From positions 1 through 64,000 of the forward strand of contig JALNZE010000015.1 in NCBI GenBank assembly GCA_023229465.1: a stretch of 64,000 bases of DNA, read 5' to 3'. Under the pieces are notes generated by a model, which ran no database searches, was not told the origin of the DNA, and saw only the letters and a program-made list of their open reading frames with translations. This document shows, one piece after another, positions 35,016 to 43,877 of this stretch (its first letter is position 1; every line of letters starts with the position of its first letter). The stretch comes from Chitinophagaceae bacterium (GTDB lineage Bacteria; Bacteroidota; Bacteroidia; Chitinophagales; Chitinophagaceae). The translations under genes and the position numbers were made by a program.

Positions 35016-36557
35016 ATGCTTGTAAAAACCTTTGGCAGCGCCGTATATGGCGTAGAAGCCATCAGCATCACTATTGAAGTGAATGTTAGTATGGGACAGG
35101 GCTATCATATAGTGGGCCTTCCCGATAATGCTGTTCGCGAGAGTTTGCAAAGAACAGAGAGCGCCATTAAAGCCAATGAATTTTTTATGCCGCGTACCAA
35201 ATTAGTGGTAAACCTGGCACCGGCAGATATCCGTAAAACGGGCTCTGCCTTTGATCTTCCCATAGCCATCGGCATATTGGGCGCCAGTGAACAACTGGAT
35301 GAGCCGGAACGGTTAAAAGATTATGTAATTATGGGAGAACTTAGCCTGGATGGTGAAGTGCAATCCATTAAAGGCGCTTTACCCATTGCCATACAGGCAC
35401 GCAAAGAAGGTTTTAAGGGATTGATTGTTCCACTGGCCAATGCCAGGGAAGCGGGCATGGTAACCAACCTCGAAGTATATGGCGTGAAACATGTAACTGA
35501 AGTTGTAAACTTTTTTTCTGGTGGATCAACCTTACAACCGGTAGAAGTAAATACCAGGGATGAATTTTTCAGTAATCAATATGATTTTGAGATTGATTTC
35601 AGTGAAGTAAAAGGGCAGGAAAATATTAAACGAGCCATGGAAATAGCCGCTGCCGGTGGGCACAATGCTATTTTAATTGGTCCGCCCGGCGCCGGAAAAA
35701 CCATGCTGGCCAAGCGTTTACCAACAATACTTCCACCGCTGAGTTTACAGGAGGCATTAGAAACCACCAAGATCCACAGTGTAGCAGGTAAGTTACCAGA
35801 GCATAGTGCGTTAATTAATAAACGGCCATTCCGTTCGCCGCATCATACTATTTCGGATGTAGCGCTGGTAGGGGGTGGCAGCACTCCCCAACCCGGTGAA
35901 ATATCATTGGCACATAACGGTGTATTGTTTTTAGATGAACTACCCGAATTTAAAAGAACCGTTCTTGAAGTAATGCGCCAGCCCATGGAAGAAAGAAGGG
36001 TAACCATTTCCCGCGCAAAAATGGCATTGGATTTTCCGGCGAATTTTATGTTGATTGCTTCGATGAATCCCTGCGCCTGCGGTTTTTACAATCATCCTGA
36101 AAAACAATGTACCTGCCCGCCCGGCGCCGTGCAGAAATACCTGAATAAAGTATCGGGGCCTTTATTAGACAGGATTGATCTGCATGTAGAAGTAACCCCC
36201 GTAGCCTTTAATGAACTGAGTAATCAACACAATGGCGAAGCTTCCGCCACTATTCGTGAACGGGTAATCAGCGCCAGGGAGATTCAGGCCGAACGTTACA
36301 GGGATCATCCCGGAATCTATGCCAATGCGCAAATGAGCAGCAAACAATTACGCGAAATTTGCGTGATAGGCACCGTGGGTGAAAATTTATTAAAGAAAGC
36401 GATGGAAAAACTAAACCTCAGCGCCCGCGCTTACGACCGCATACTCAAGGTAAGCCGTACCATTGCTGATCTTGCGGGGAGTGAGCATATTAAGCCCGAG
36501 CATTTGGCGGAGGCTATTCATTATAGGAGTTTGGATAGGGAGGGTTGGGCGGGGTGA
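35016..36557 (+). CDS. YifB/ComM family Mg-chelatase-like AAA+ ATPase
   Basis: A 513-residue protein with an N-terminal Lon-like domain (residues 1-180). The AAA+ domain has Walker A GPPGAGKTMLAK near residue 221, LFLDELPEF, and a CACGFYNHPEKQCTCPP zinc-like motif. The Mg-chelatase C-terminal region is LSARAYDRILKVSRTIADLA. ComM homologues promote branch migration during integration of foreign DNA. The last 12 codons lie in the 40-bp repeat that flanks the 36560-39417 island. Confidence 0.94.
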   Translation: MLVKTFGSAVYGVEAISITIEVNVSMGQGYHIVGLPDNAVRESLQRTESAIKANEFFMPRTKLVVNLAPADIRKTGSAFDLPIAIGILGASEQLDEPERLKDYVIMGELSLDGEVQSIKGALPIAIQARKEGFKGLIVPLANAREAGMVTNLEVYGVKHVTEVVNFFSGGSTLQPVEVNTRDEFFSNQYDFEIDFSEVKGQENIKRAMEIAAAGGHNAILIGPPGAGKTMLAKRLPTILPPLSLQEALETTKIHSVAGKLPEHSALINKRPFRSPHHTISDVALVGGGSTPQPGEISLAHNGVLFLDELPEFKRTVLEVMRQPMEERRVTISRAKMALDFPANFMLIASMNPCACGFYNHPEKQCTCPPGAVQKYLNKVSGPLLDRIDLHVEVTPVAFNELSNQHNGEASATIRERVISAREIQAERYRDHPGIYANAQMSSKQLREICVIGTVGENLLKKAMEKLNLSARAYDRILKVSRTIADLAGSEHIKPEHLAEAIHYRSLDREGWAG

Positions 36558-36559
36558 TT
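36520..36559 (+). repeat. 40-bp direct repeat, copy 1 (yifB 3' end; attachment-site candidate)
   Basis: It covers the last codons and stop of yifB (ATTATAGGAGTTTGGATAGG and on to GGGGTGATT). A perfect second copy lies at 39378-39417. Duplication of a gene's 3' end on either side of extra genes is the usual trace of site-specific integration. Confidence 0.85.
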
Positions 36560-36712
36560 AATTACATACGTTCTTATTGCTGGGAAACGCTGCAGTTTCT
36601 TCCCTACACGAATATTTGATGCTGATACACTGAACGTTAGCAAAGCAATTACTTTTTGTCTTAAGAATGGGGTTCCTTACAGTTACGGCAATTTGAGTTT
36701 AAGCATAAAAAA

Positions 36713-37255
36713 ATGGTATCTTACGGTACTATTCAAGCAAAACAAAATTCTGATACTAAGAAAGTAAATTCCACTTGTATTGATTGGTATTTAGTTACAA
36801 CATATCATTATTCAAACGGAAGTACGTATCAAACATCTGAATACGTTGGAACAACATGTGGTGGCTGTGATACACCTGATTACCAAAGCTTGTGCCCCGG
36901 GGGAGATGGCGGTGGGGGAAATGATGGAGAATATACCCGTTATGCTTATTTAAATTTTACCGTAGATCCGCAGATTCCTGGCAACGATAGTATTAGAGTG
37001 AGAAGTTTTCTTGATGTGGTGGGAACAGGATCTGGAACAGGAGGTATATTTTTAGGTGCAACCATGTCAGGTTCACAAGCATTATGGAAGGATCCTAGCT
37101 ATACTTATTCCAAAACAGGTGCAAATGCATCTTATGTGAATACTCAATCACCTCTTGTAACTGCTTCATTTACGGGAACAATCTTTACCGGCGTACAATC
37201 ATTTAACACTGGACTCACTAGGACATATACATATCCACAAGCTTTTACTCCATAA
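36713..37255 (+). CDS. Hypothetical Gly/Thr/Cys-rich protein, possibly 5'-truncated
   Basis: A 180-residue protein of unknown function. Residues 20-65 hold CIDWYLVTTYHYSNGS, then TTCGGCD and SLCPGGDGGGG, a pattern seen in poorly characterised Bacteroidota surface proteins. The rest is beta-rich. It has no signal peptide. The frame continues open upstream to TAA 36662-36664 without a better start, so an N-terminal part may have been lost at the island edge. It is followed by the lipoprotein gene after 9 bases. Confidence 0.6.
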   Translation: MVSYGTIQAKQNSDTKKVNSTCIDWYLVTTYHYSNGSTYQTSEYVGTTCGGCDTPDYQSLCPGGDGGGGNDGEYTRYAYLNFTVDPQIPGNDSIRVRSFLDVVGTGSGTGGIFLGATMSGSQALWKDPSYTYSKTGANASYVNTQSPLVTASFTGTIFTGVQSFNTGLTRTYTYPQAFTP

Positions 37256-37264
37256 CTAGAATTT

Positions 37265-37996
37265 ATGAATCGGATGTTCGTTATTGTAGGTTTCTCCTTT
37301 GCAATTGCCCTATTCAGCAATTGCAAAGGTTCTCGCTATACCACCCTTTCCAGCGAAGCGGTTGAGCGTGTAAGTACATTTTGGAAATTCAACAACAACA
37401 TTGACACTCCATACATCACACTGTCTGAAAAAGCCTGGTATCAAGACAGTATCGGCATTACACAAATCTGTCGCATTTGGTTCTTTGAAACAGGCACCAG
37501 CCGATCCGTCAATATCATACCCATTGGATATCGCTTTGTAGACTTGAAAAAAAAGTGGGCTTATGAATATGCAAGCTTCAGTGATACAGCCTCTGTAGAA
37601 CGCAAATATCGATATACAGATACTACAAAATATTCTGGAGGGTGGAATTTCGCAAACCGCACGCCGCTTCCAGTGGACAGTTTTGATTTTTTACCTGATA
37701 CGACTATCGATGCTGTTGCTTATAAGCGATGTAAAGTAAGCTACATCTTTAACCAGACCAGGTTCGAAGGAATTGGCTTGTTGCGTTGTGATAAAAAGAA
37801 TACCCATTTTCAAATTGATACCGCAATAAGCAATAAAATCGGGTGCCCGCTTGTTTCTTTCCGATATTATCCAATAAATAATCCTCATTCCCGACTTGAC
37901 AGTAAAGTGAAATTTATTTCTAATTATCTTCCAGACTCGGTGGTTAGAGTGTTTGCTGCATGGAAAAGAAATGAAAATATAGACCCTGTAAAATAA
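37265..37996 (+). CDS. Predicted lipoprotein, unknown function
   Basis: A 243-residue protein with a lipoprotein-like leader (MFVIVGFSFAIALFSNCKG). The Cys is near residue 20, although Asn at -1 is atypical. The mature part is beta-rich with no recognised motif. It lies 9 bases downstream of the Cys/Gly-rich gene, suggesting a two-gene unit within the island. Confidence 0.65.
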   Translation: MNRMFVIVGFSFAIALFSNCKGSRYTTLSSEAVERVSTFWKFNNNIDTPYITLSEKAWYQDSIGITQICRIWFFETGTSRSVNIIPIGYRFVDLKKKWAYEYASFSDTASVERKYRYTDTTKYSGGWNFANRTPLPVDSFDFLPDTTIDAVAYKRCKVSYIFNQTRFEGIGLLRCDKKNTHFQIDTAISNKIGCPLVSFRYYPINNPHSRLDSKVKFISNYLPDSVVRVFAAWKRNENIDPVK

Positions 37997-38340
37997 ATTG
38001 AGGAAAATCAGACGGAAGTGGTCAAGTATTACTACGGTTTGATGCAATGTCACTAAATAATGGATTCGTTTTCAATAATAGGGGTGGATATTTGTTTGTG
38101 GATCATATAAAAATATAATGTATATTTAAAAAACCAGAGCATGAAATACATTCGACGACAAACTTATATTTTTAGCGGTGTTGGCCCTTCGTAATTCTAA
38201 TCTTTTTTGTATTAGCTGGGCGAGCAAAGTCTATAAATGGAAGTTTTATTATATTTATGTTAGTTTATTTAGCAGCGGTAAGCCACGGCTGGACCTTGGC
38301 CAATCCTAGAATACTTAAAGCCCTTATCGTTGTAGCCATT
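37997..38340 (+). other. AT-rich non-coding gap inside the island
   Basis: 344 bases with no convincing gene. An upstream in-frame extension of the next gene to 38257 exists but does not look like protein of the same family. It probably contains the promoter for the two following genes. Confidence 0.4.
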
Positions 38341-38649
38341 ATGCGACTATTTAAAATCATAAGACTTGTCTGGACTTTTTATAAGAATTTTCTGCTGCTA
38401 TCGGCGATTATCACAGCTTTTTGTCTCAGAGCATTCTGGATGTATGGTTTCGCCAGTTTCTTCGGTATCTTCTGGTGTAAAGTTGTGACATTGGGATTGA
38501 CTTACTATTTTATAAACACCAATAAAAAGAATGAATATTATTACTATCAAAATTTAGGTGTCGCAAAGACTCTGCTTTGGAGGGCTACATTATCTTTTGA
38601 CTTTGTTCTATTTCTCCTTCTTCTCATTCTGACATATCACTTAAAATGA
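38341..38649 (+). CDS. Small membrane protein paired with an ABC ATPase
   Basis: A 102-residue protein with about three hydrophobic segments (NFLLLSAIITAFCLRAFWMY, FFGIFWCKVVTLGLTYYF, FDFVLFLLLLILTYHL). Conserved-looking YYFINTNKKNEYYYYQNLG lies on the loop. The start was moved from 38257 to ATG 38341 because the natural N-terminus appears to be MRLFKIIRLVWTFYKN. It overlaps the ATPase gene by 4 bases (ATGA), so the two are coupled and probably form one complex. Confidence 0.7.
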   Translation: MRLFKIIRLVWTFYKNFLLLSAIITAFCLRAFWMYGFASFFGIFWCKVVTLGLTYYFINTNKKNEYYYYQNLGVAKTLLWRATLSFDFVLFLLLLILTYHLK

Positions 38650-39299
38650 ATCATGTATTAGAGATAGACGGCGTTCAGCTCGAGTTCGACGGAAGAAAAA
38701 TATTATCGGGCATTTACCTTAGATGTGAAACCGGAAAGATAACAGGATTATTAGGAAAAAACGGACAAGGCAAATCCTGCCTGATGAAAATTATTTACGG
38801 TAGTTTGCCTTGTGAGAAGTCCGTTAGGTTTGATCATATTTCTATTGTTGAAAGTTTCAAACGACCTGACTTGTTAGTGTATTTGCCAGAGTTTAATTTT
38901 ATTCCAAAGTCTCTCTCACTTCGTCGGGTGTTTCAAGATTTTGGACTGGAGTTCAGCAAATTTCAAGATAGATTTTCTGAGTTTGCAACAAGAGATAAGT
39001 CTTCTGTTGGTAGTCTTTCAGGAGGTGAGCGCAGGTTAATAGAATTGTATGTAATTGTGAAGTCTGCATCGCAGTTTGCTATGCTGGATGAACCTTTTAC
39101 TCACCTGAATCCCTTACAAATTGAAAAGGTGAAAGAACTACTTATAGAAGAAAAGACAAACAAAGGTCTGCTTATCACCGACCATATGTACAGGCATACT
39201 ATTGACATTTGTGACAGTCTATATGTACTAACCAACAGACAAACATATTTGACAAAAAGCGTTACGGATATTGAAACATTAGGTTACGCAAGACTTTAA
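38646..39299 (+). CDS. ABC-type ATP-binding protein
   Basis: A 217-residue nucleotide-binding subunit. Walker A GKNGQGKS at 37-44, signature SLSGGERR around 123-130, Walker B FAMLDEP with D148/E149, and the H-loop H180 in LLITDHMYRH. All catalytic elements are intact. Its only adjacent candidate membrane partner is the 102-residue protein, unusually small for an ABC transporter. The substrate is unknown; a role in a peptide or toxin export/immunity system is speculative. Confidence 0.88.
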   Translation: MNHVLEIDGVQLEFDGRKILSGIYLRCETGKITGLLGKNGQGKSCLMKIIYGSLPCEKSVRFDHISIVESFKRPDLLVYLPEFNFIPKSLSLRRVFQDFGLEFSKFQDRFSEFATRDKSSVGSLSGGERRLIELYVIVKSASQFAMLDEPFTHLNPLQIEKVKELLIEEKTNKGLLITDHMYRHTIDICDSLYVLTNRQTYLTKSVTDIETLGYARL

Positions 39300-39377
39300 T
39301 CAGTAACAACTTTACCTTGCCTGCTTCGCAGTTAGCCACCACTTATAAAAACTGTTGGATGATTGAATTACTGCTCG

Positions 39378-39417
39378 ATTATAGGAGTTTGGATAGGGAG
39401 GGTTGGGCGGGGTGATT
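39378..39417 (+). repeat. 40-bp direct repeat, copy 2 (right end of the island)
   Basis: Identical over 40 bp to 36520-36559. Its right flank runs directly into the terminator at 39421-39442, as expected for the original yifB end. Confidence 0.85.
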
Positions 39418-39420
39418 GTA

Positions 39421-39442
39421 TTGTTGGTCAGGCGACCAACAA
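39421..39442. terminator. Bidirectional terminator, native to yifB
   Basis: TTGTTGGTC-AGGC-GACCAACAA is a perfect 9-bp stem between the island and the convergent lipoprotein gene. Confidence 0.7.
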
Positions 39443-39448
39443 CAATCC

Positions 39449-39889
39449 TCACTTCCTTGCAATTTTAAAAGATTTTGAAGTTGTATTGGTAGCAGTGGTT
39501 TTTGAAGTGACAGTAAATGTGGCCGTACATACAACACCGGGCGACAGGTTAGAGATAGTGACAGTTAATGGTGATATGGACGTTGTAACTGATGAACTCG
39601 AAACAACTGAATTATCTGAATCTTTCTTCACGGTAACATCTACCGTTACACCCGAGCCGGGCAGCTTTGAGCTGATGGTAACCTTTGCATCCTGTGTGGC
39701 GCCCAAAGCAGTATATATGCCGGTTCCGGGATCAATGTCTACCGCAAAAACAATATTCTCCTCCGTTGGAGTTGGTGTGGGTGTGGGGGTAGGGGTTGGT
39801 GCGGGTGACGGTGATTTACTACAAGCCAATAAACCCGCAAAAATCAAACAGACCAACCCTAATTTTCCTGACATATACATATTCTTCAT
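39449..39889 (-). CDS. Lipoprotein with a (PT)n linker and one Ig-like domain
   Basis: A 146-residue lipoprotein: lipobox LLACSK (Cys about 23), then an eight-unit Pro-Thr linker and a single beta-sandwich domain (residues 48-146). The linker is encoded by a tandem GTGGGTGTGGGGGTAGGGG-type run that could change length by slippage. It follows the large T9SS cargo gene on the same strand after 13 bases, so the two are likely cotranscribed. Confidence 0.75.
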   Translation of the reverse strand: MKNMYMSGKLGLVCLIFAGLLACSKSPSPAPTPTPTPTPTPTEENIVFAVDIDPGTGIYTALGATQDAKVTISSKLPGSGVTVDVTVKKDSDNSVVSSSSVTTSISPLTVTISNLSPGVVCTATFTVTSKTTATNTTSKSFKIARK

Positions 39890-39902
39890 ACAAATAGATT
39901 TT

Positions 39903-42900
39903 TTATTCTTTTATAATTTTATCAGTATACATCAGCTTGCCATTCTTATCACTCACCATTACCAGATACATCGCCCTGGAAAGGCTTTTCAAACTAACCG
40001 AGGTACCACTGCTTATTTTATCTTTTTTCAAAACTAATTTACCACCCAGATCATACATTTTTATATTTAACTGGTACTGACCATCCAGTTTATAATCAAT
40101 CCTGATATCTTCCCTGGTTGGATTAGGGTACAATATAAGATATTGATTGTTCGAAAAATTTACCAGGGCCGTTACCAAATAATAATAATTAGCGCTCATA
40201 CTACTGGCACAGCCATTTTGTGTTGTCTTTACAGAATAATTAGCCGCGGTAGTGGGTTTATATTTCTGTGTTGTATCACTTAATGCAATGCCATCCTTAT
40301 ACCAAAGATTGCCAATTATTGCCGAAGAAACAAGATTGTTAGCCGTATCCCGAACAATTGTTGGCGTGGAAGGTGAAGATTTAACAGTTACCGTAAGCTT
40401 AGACCTGGCGCTTTCGCAACTGCCTGTGGCTGTAATCTGACTAACATAATAGTCCACAGTACCGGCAGTAGCCGTAGATGGTGTGGGCGCTGTGGCTGAA
40501 CCGGTTCCTCCGGTAGCTACCGTATACCACAGCAAAGAATTACCAGAAGAGGCGGTTCCAGCCAATACTGGAGCAGTAACTCCCTGGCAATAAGTAACCC
40601 CAACAACTGTTGGGGCAGATGGAATAGTAGCCACGGTTACAACAGTGGCCGTGGATGTAGCGGAACAGGCATTACTGTTTGTAATGGTTACTGTATAACT
40701 ACCGCTGGTGGTGGCAGTATAAGATCCTGTGGTTGCACCGCTGATGTTAACCGCATCCTTTAACCACTGATAAGTATAGCCCGTACCGGTATTGGCATTT
40801 AATACCACACTACTTCCGGCACAAATAGAAGTAGCGGTAGCGGCAGTAATCGTTGCAGCAGGTAGTGTGTTAACCGTAACCACAATAGCAGAAGAAGTAG
40901 TAGAACAACCACCTGCATTGGTTACTGTTACTGTATAACTACCACTGGCAGTAGCCGTATAAGATGCCGCTGTAGCCGACGTAATCGCTGTGGCATCTTT
41001 TAGCCACTGATAGGTTAAGCCGGTTCCGGTATTGGCATTTAATACCACACTCCCCCCGGTACAAAAACTGGTGGTAGATGCAGCGGTAGCAGTGGCGGCG
41101 GCAGTAGATGCACAGGAAGCTGTAACGATAAATTTATTGTACACAAGCAATCTTTCAGTAGTAGCTGATTCGCGGATATTAACCGTTACCGTATCTGTTC
41201 CGGTATGTCCACTGGCAGGCCTCATCCATAAAGTATCATTGGTACCCATACGTACTACCAGGCTCGCTGAAGTAGCAGACGTTGTAATGGTAAGGGCATG
41301 TGCATCTCTGTCTGCATAACGTAAAATGGTATACACACTATCGCCGGTAGATACCGTAAGGTTGGGTATAGAATCCAGCGTAGGGTAGCGATTGATGGTA
41401 GGCGTTATCCGCCAGCAACCAATCCCATTTTTGGGCGGACCATTACTTACCATATCCCTGGCCAGTACCACAATTTTAGTACCCGTTGAATCAACCCAGT
41501 TATACTGCGACTGTTCACCGCTGCCATCATCCATATAAGTACTTCTGGTAGCATGTAAGGAACCAAATGGATGATAAATGTCTATACCCCTGTCTCCACT
41601 AATCACAAAATCATCTAAATAAGCAAAAGCTTTTTGAGAAGATGGCTGAATTTTTCCAACGATGGTACCCGTTGAATTGTTGATTAATTGTCCGCTAAAA
41701 TCCATTACATATCTGCCATTGCTGCTGTTATATACATCCAGGTTGCCAGTAAAAGCCGACCAGGTAACTTCACCGGTTAGCACATTTACTTTGGTGATGT
41801 CGAATGATTTGGTGCCGGTATATATATAGGCACTGTCTGTAGAAAATTTCAAGCCGTTGATGAAGGGCCATCCGCCTGTATAGGCTTTCCATACCAGCGT
41901 GCCATCCGAAATTTTAAATTTACGCAGAAACATATCACCGCTGCCTGCATACAGATGCTGCCCATCATCACTAAACACTATTTTCCTCACCTGCCCGGTA
42001 CAGGGCATCTGCCATTTTTGTGTTACCGTTGCCGTACCATTGACTGCATGGTTATTTTCAAATAGGGTAACCACACCATTGCCCGTTGTACCTATGGCAA
42101 AATACCTGCCATCCTTACTCATGGCCACTTCCAGCCCTTCATATATATTGATAGGAAGATTGCCCCCGCTTCCCCATATTTTTACTCCGGTTATTGTATT
42201 GATGATACCTACCCAATCCTTGGAAACATTTGTTCTGTCTGCTCCACCCTGGTTTAACAGATAAATGGCATAGCGGCCGTCCTTACTTGCGGCGCCACCC
42301 CATGTTTCATCGCCTATTAAATAGGTCCAGGCCGTATCTCCAAAATTGGCGCTGTTTAATTTTAACTTATACATCCGGCTGTTTAATTTATTTACGCTGG
42401 CATTGTTCCAGTTTTCCTGCCCTGGAAAAATAATCAGCGAACTATCAGACGAAACAAAAACGCCCCGCCAAAAACCCGTTTGTGTTTGATAGGTTCGTAC
42501 TGAGTCAATGGCAAAATTACCTACCCCAAAAGGAGCAATCCTGCCAAGAAATGCGGTTCCGGAACCGGTTACAGGCACATTGGTGTTGGGAATAAACCAC
42601 TTGATACCACTCTTCACAACCGTTCTTGCCTGAATACGCCAGTCGTTTCTGCTAACAGCAGTAAAATTGAAATGGTAGTATTGGTCTCCAAAAGCAGAGG
42701 TGGTAGTAGAAGCCGGAGTAATTTGCCATTCTTTATTGTTCGAATTGGAATTCTGCAGATAAAAAGTAATGCTCTGAACAGAGTCTTTTAAATAAGCAGG
42801 CAGTTTAAAAGCGCCTTTAATAGTATAGCTGCCACCCGTGGTTACATAACTTAAGGCATTCACCGTTGCATCTGAATTATAGATAACGGTAATATCCTGA

Positions 42901-43322
42901 ATCAGGGTATCCCTGTCGGCGGTTCCGTTTTGTGAAAACATAAAACGAACTTTTTTGCTGTTATTTCCGGTTGCCAGCGGGCAATTGGTACATTCAAACC
43001 AGCCCCTGCTCCAACCCTGTACCACCACAGAATCACCTGCTGCCAGGTTAACCGTTCCTCCATTGGGAAATACAGCAAAACCACCGCCACCCGTAGTTAC
43101 CACACCTCCATCGGCATTCAATCCATTAAACTCTGTTATGATACCAGAAACGGTGGTGGCACTGATATTTTTAACCTTTACCCGGTGATTACGACTTAAA
43201 TCAATCTTCATATCAAGCGTAGTATCGCCCACATAAGTATATTGCAATTTGCCGCGAAACTGGGCAAAGACAAGGGTATTGAAAATAAATAGTAAGCTGA
43301 AAAGCAGTAGCGTTGGTTTCAT
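39903..43322 (-). CDS. Large secreted protein with WD/PQQ-like propeller, Ig-like repeats and T9SS type A sorting domain
   Basis: A 1139-residue surface or secreted protein. Signal peptide TLLLFSLLFIFNTLVFAQ. Residues 250-660 hold quinoprotein/WD-type repeats (SKDGRYFAIG, FSDDGQHLYAGSGD, FSTDSAYIYTG). Residues 740-910 are two near-identical Ser/Thr-rich Ig-like repeats beginning with FCTGGSVVLNANTGTG and ICAGSSVVLNANTGTG. The last 75 residues are a type A sorting domain (YLILYPNPTREDI to MYTDKIIKE). It would be exported by the Por/Spr system. Confidence 0.9.
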   Translation of the reverse strand: MKPTLLLFSLLFIFNTLVFAQFRGKLQYTYVGDTTLDMKIDLSRNHRVKVKNISATTVSGIITEFNGLNADGGVVTTGGGGFAVFPNGGTVNLAAGDSVVVQGWSRGWFECTNCPLATGNNSKKVRFMFSQNGTADRDTLIQDITVIYNSDATVNALSYVTTGGSYTIKGAFKLPAYLKDSVQSITFYLQNSNSNNKEWQITPASTTTSAFGDQYYHFNFTAVSRNDWRIQARTVVKSGIKWFIPNTNVPVTGSGTAFLGRIAPFGVGNFAIDSVRTYQTQTGFWRGVFVSSDSSLIIFPGQENWNNASVNKLNSRMYKLKLNSANFGDTAWTYLIGDETWGGAASKDGRYAIYLLNQGGADRTNVSKDWVGIINTITGVKIWGSGGNLPINIYEGLEVAMSKDGRYFAIGTTGNGVVTLFENNHAVNGTATVTQKWQMPCTGQVRKIVFSDDGQHLYAGSGDMFLRKFKISDGTLVWKAYTGGWPFINGLKFSTDSAYIYTGTKSFDITKVNVLTGEVTWSAFTGNLDVYNSSNGRYVMDFSGQLINNSTGTIVGKIQPSSQKAFAYLDDFVISGDRGIDIYHPFGSLHATRSTYMDDGSGEQSQYNWVDSTGTKIVVLARDMVSNGPPKNGIGCWRITPTINRYPTLDSIPNLTVSTGDSVYTILRYADRDAHALTITTSATSASLVVRMGTNDTLWMRPASGHTGTDTVTVNIRESATTERLLVYNKFIVTASCASTAAATATAASTTSFCTGGSVVLNANTGTGLTYQWLKDATAITSATAASYTATASGSYTVTVTNAGGCSTTSSAIVVTVNTLPAATITAATATSICAGSSVVLNANTGTGYTYQWLKDAVNISGATTGSYTATTSGSYTVTITNSNACSATSTATVVTVATIPSAPTVVGVTYCQGVTAPVLAGTASSGNSLLWYTVATGGTGSATAPTPSTATAGTVDYYVSQITATGSCESARSKLTVTVKSSPSTPTIVRDTANNLVSSAIIGNLWYKDGIALSDTTQKYKPTTAANYSVKTTQNGCASSMSANYYYLVTALVNFSNNQYLILYPNPTREDIRIDYKLDGQYQLNIKMYDLGGKLVLKKDKISSGTSVSLKSLSRAMYLVMVSDKNGKLMYTDKIIKE

Positions 43323-43413
43323 GGCTTTCAGAGATTAATAAGTGAAATGAATATTTAACCGCATCCGCCAGGATTAACTACCCTTGCAGGATGTTTGATA
43401 CCCAATTATTTTG

Positions 43414-43773
43414 CTAATACTGCCCCGTACCCAACATAACCAACGTACAGGCCTCTTTGGTTTCTATCCCATTGGCTTGCGCCAGCTCATTCAGTTCTGC
43501 ATTCTCAGCGCCCGGATTAAAAATAATTCTTTTGGGATGTAAAGCGAGTATATAATCGTAATACTCTTTTTGTATCCGGGGATTCAGGTAAAGCGTAACC
43601 GTGTCCACCTCCTTTTCCGCGGGGCGCCCGGTTATGATCTTTGTTTCACCAACCTTTCCTTCCTTATTACCAATGGCTATCACAGGATGGCCATACCTGT
43701 TTAGTTTTTCAACAGCCAGGTAACTATACCGCGAAGGGTTATCAGAAGCGCCAAGTACCATCGTTTTCTTCAT
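43414..43773 (-). CDS. CoA-binding domain protein (YccU-like)
   Basis: A 119-residue single Rossmann-fold CoA-binding domain: the nucleotide loop VLGASDNPSRYSY at the N-terminus, and the C-terminal EACTLVMLGTGQY typical of this group. Function is unknown; related domains occur in acyl-CoA synthetases and in redox-sensing proteins. Confidence 0.85.
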   Translation of the reverse strand: MKKTMVLGASDNPSRYSYLAVEKLNRYGHPVIAIGNKEGKVGETKIITGRPAEKEVDTVTLYLNPRIQKEYYDYILALHPKRIIFNPGAENAELNELAQANGIETKEACTLVMLGTGQY

Positions 43774-43877
43774 AGTCTAAATTACAGTAATATTGATAGA
43801 CGGATTACAGATTAACGGATTAAATTTCCGGCAAATTCCAATCCGCCAATCATAACCAACCAACTAAACAGGCACTT

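Larger units (their letters stand above)
36560..39417 (+). mobile_element. Integrated island at the 3' end of yifB, no recombinase left
   Basis: A 2.86-kb segment between (and including the second of) two perfect 40-bp repeats. Four predicted genes, all on the plus strand: a Cys/Gly-rich protein, a lipoprotein, a small membrane protein and an ABC ATPase. The native yifB terminator (39421-39442) now lies beyond the second repeat. No integrase, transposase or terminal inverted repeat was found, so mobilisation must have been in trans or the recombinase has been lost. Confidence 0.7.

Noticed and set aside
36637..36645. ACGTTAGC in the island's left end as a cassette end signal
   Set aside because: It matches the end of spacer S2 by eight bases only, with no palindromic partner and no gene stop nearby; chance cannot be excluded.
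36560..39377. Integrase or transposase inside the yifB-linked island
   Set aside because: All plausible frames on both strands were considered; none shows recombinase motifs, and no terminal inverted repeats were found.
39363..40037. Plus-strand frame of 224 codons
   Set aside because: It is antisense to the lipoprotein and its Pro-Thr repeat; it starts upstream of the right 40-bp repeat and has no homologous pattern.
40590..41110. Regularly spaced repeats suggestive of a CRISPR array
   Set aside because: They are in-frame Ig-like protein repeats of the T9SS cargo gene; unit length is about 230-250 bases and there are no spacer-like variable segments.
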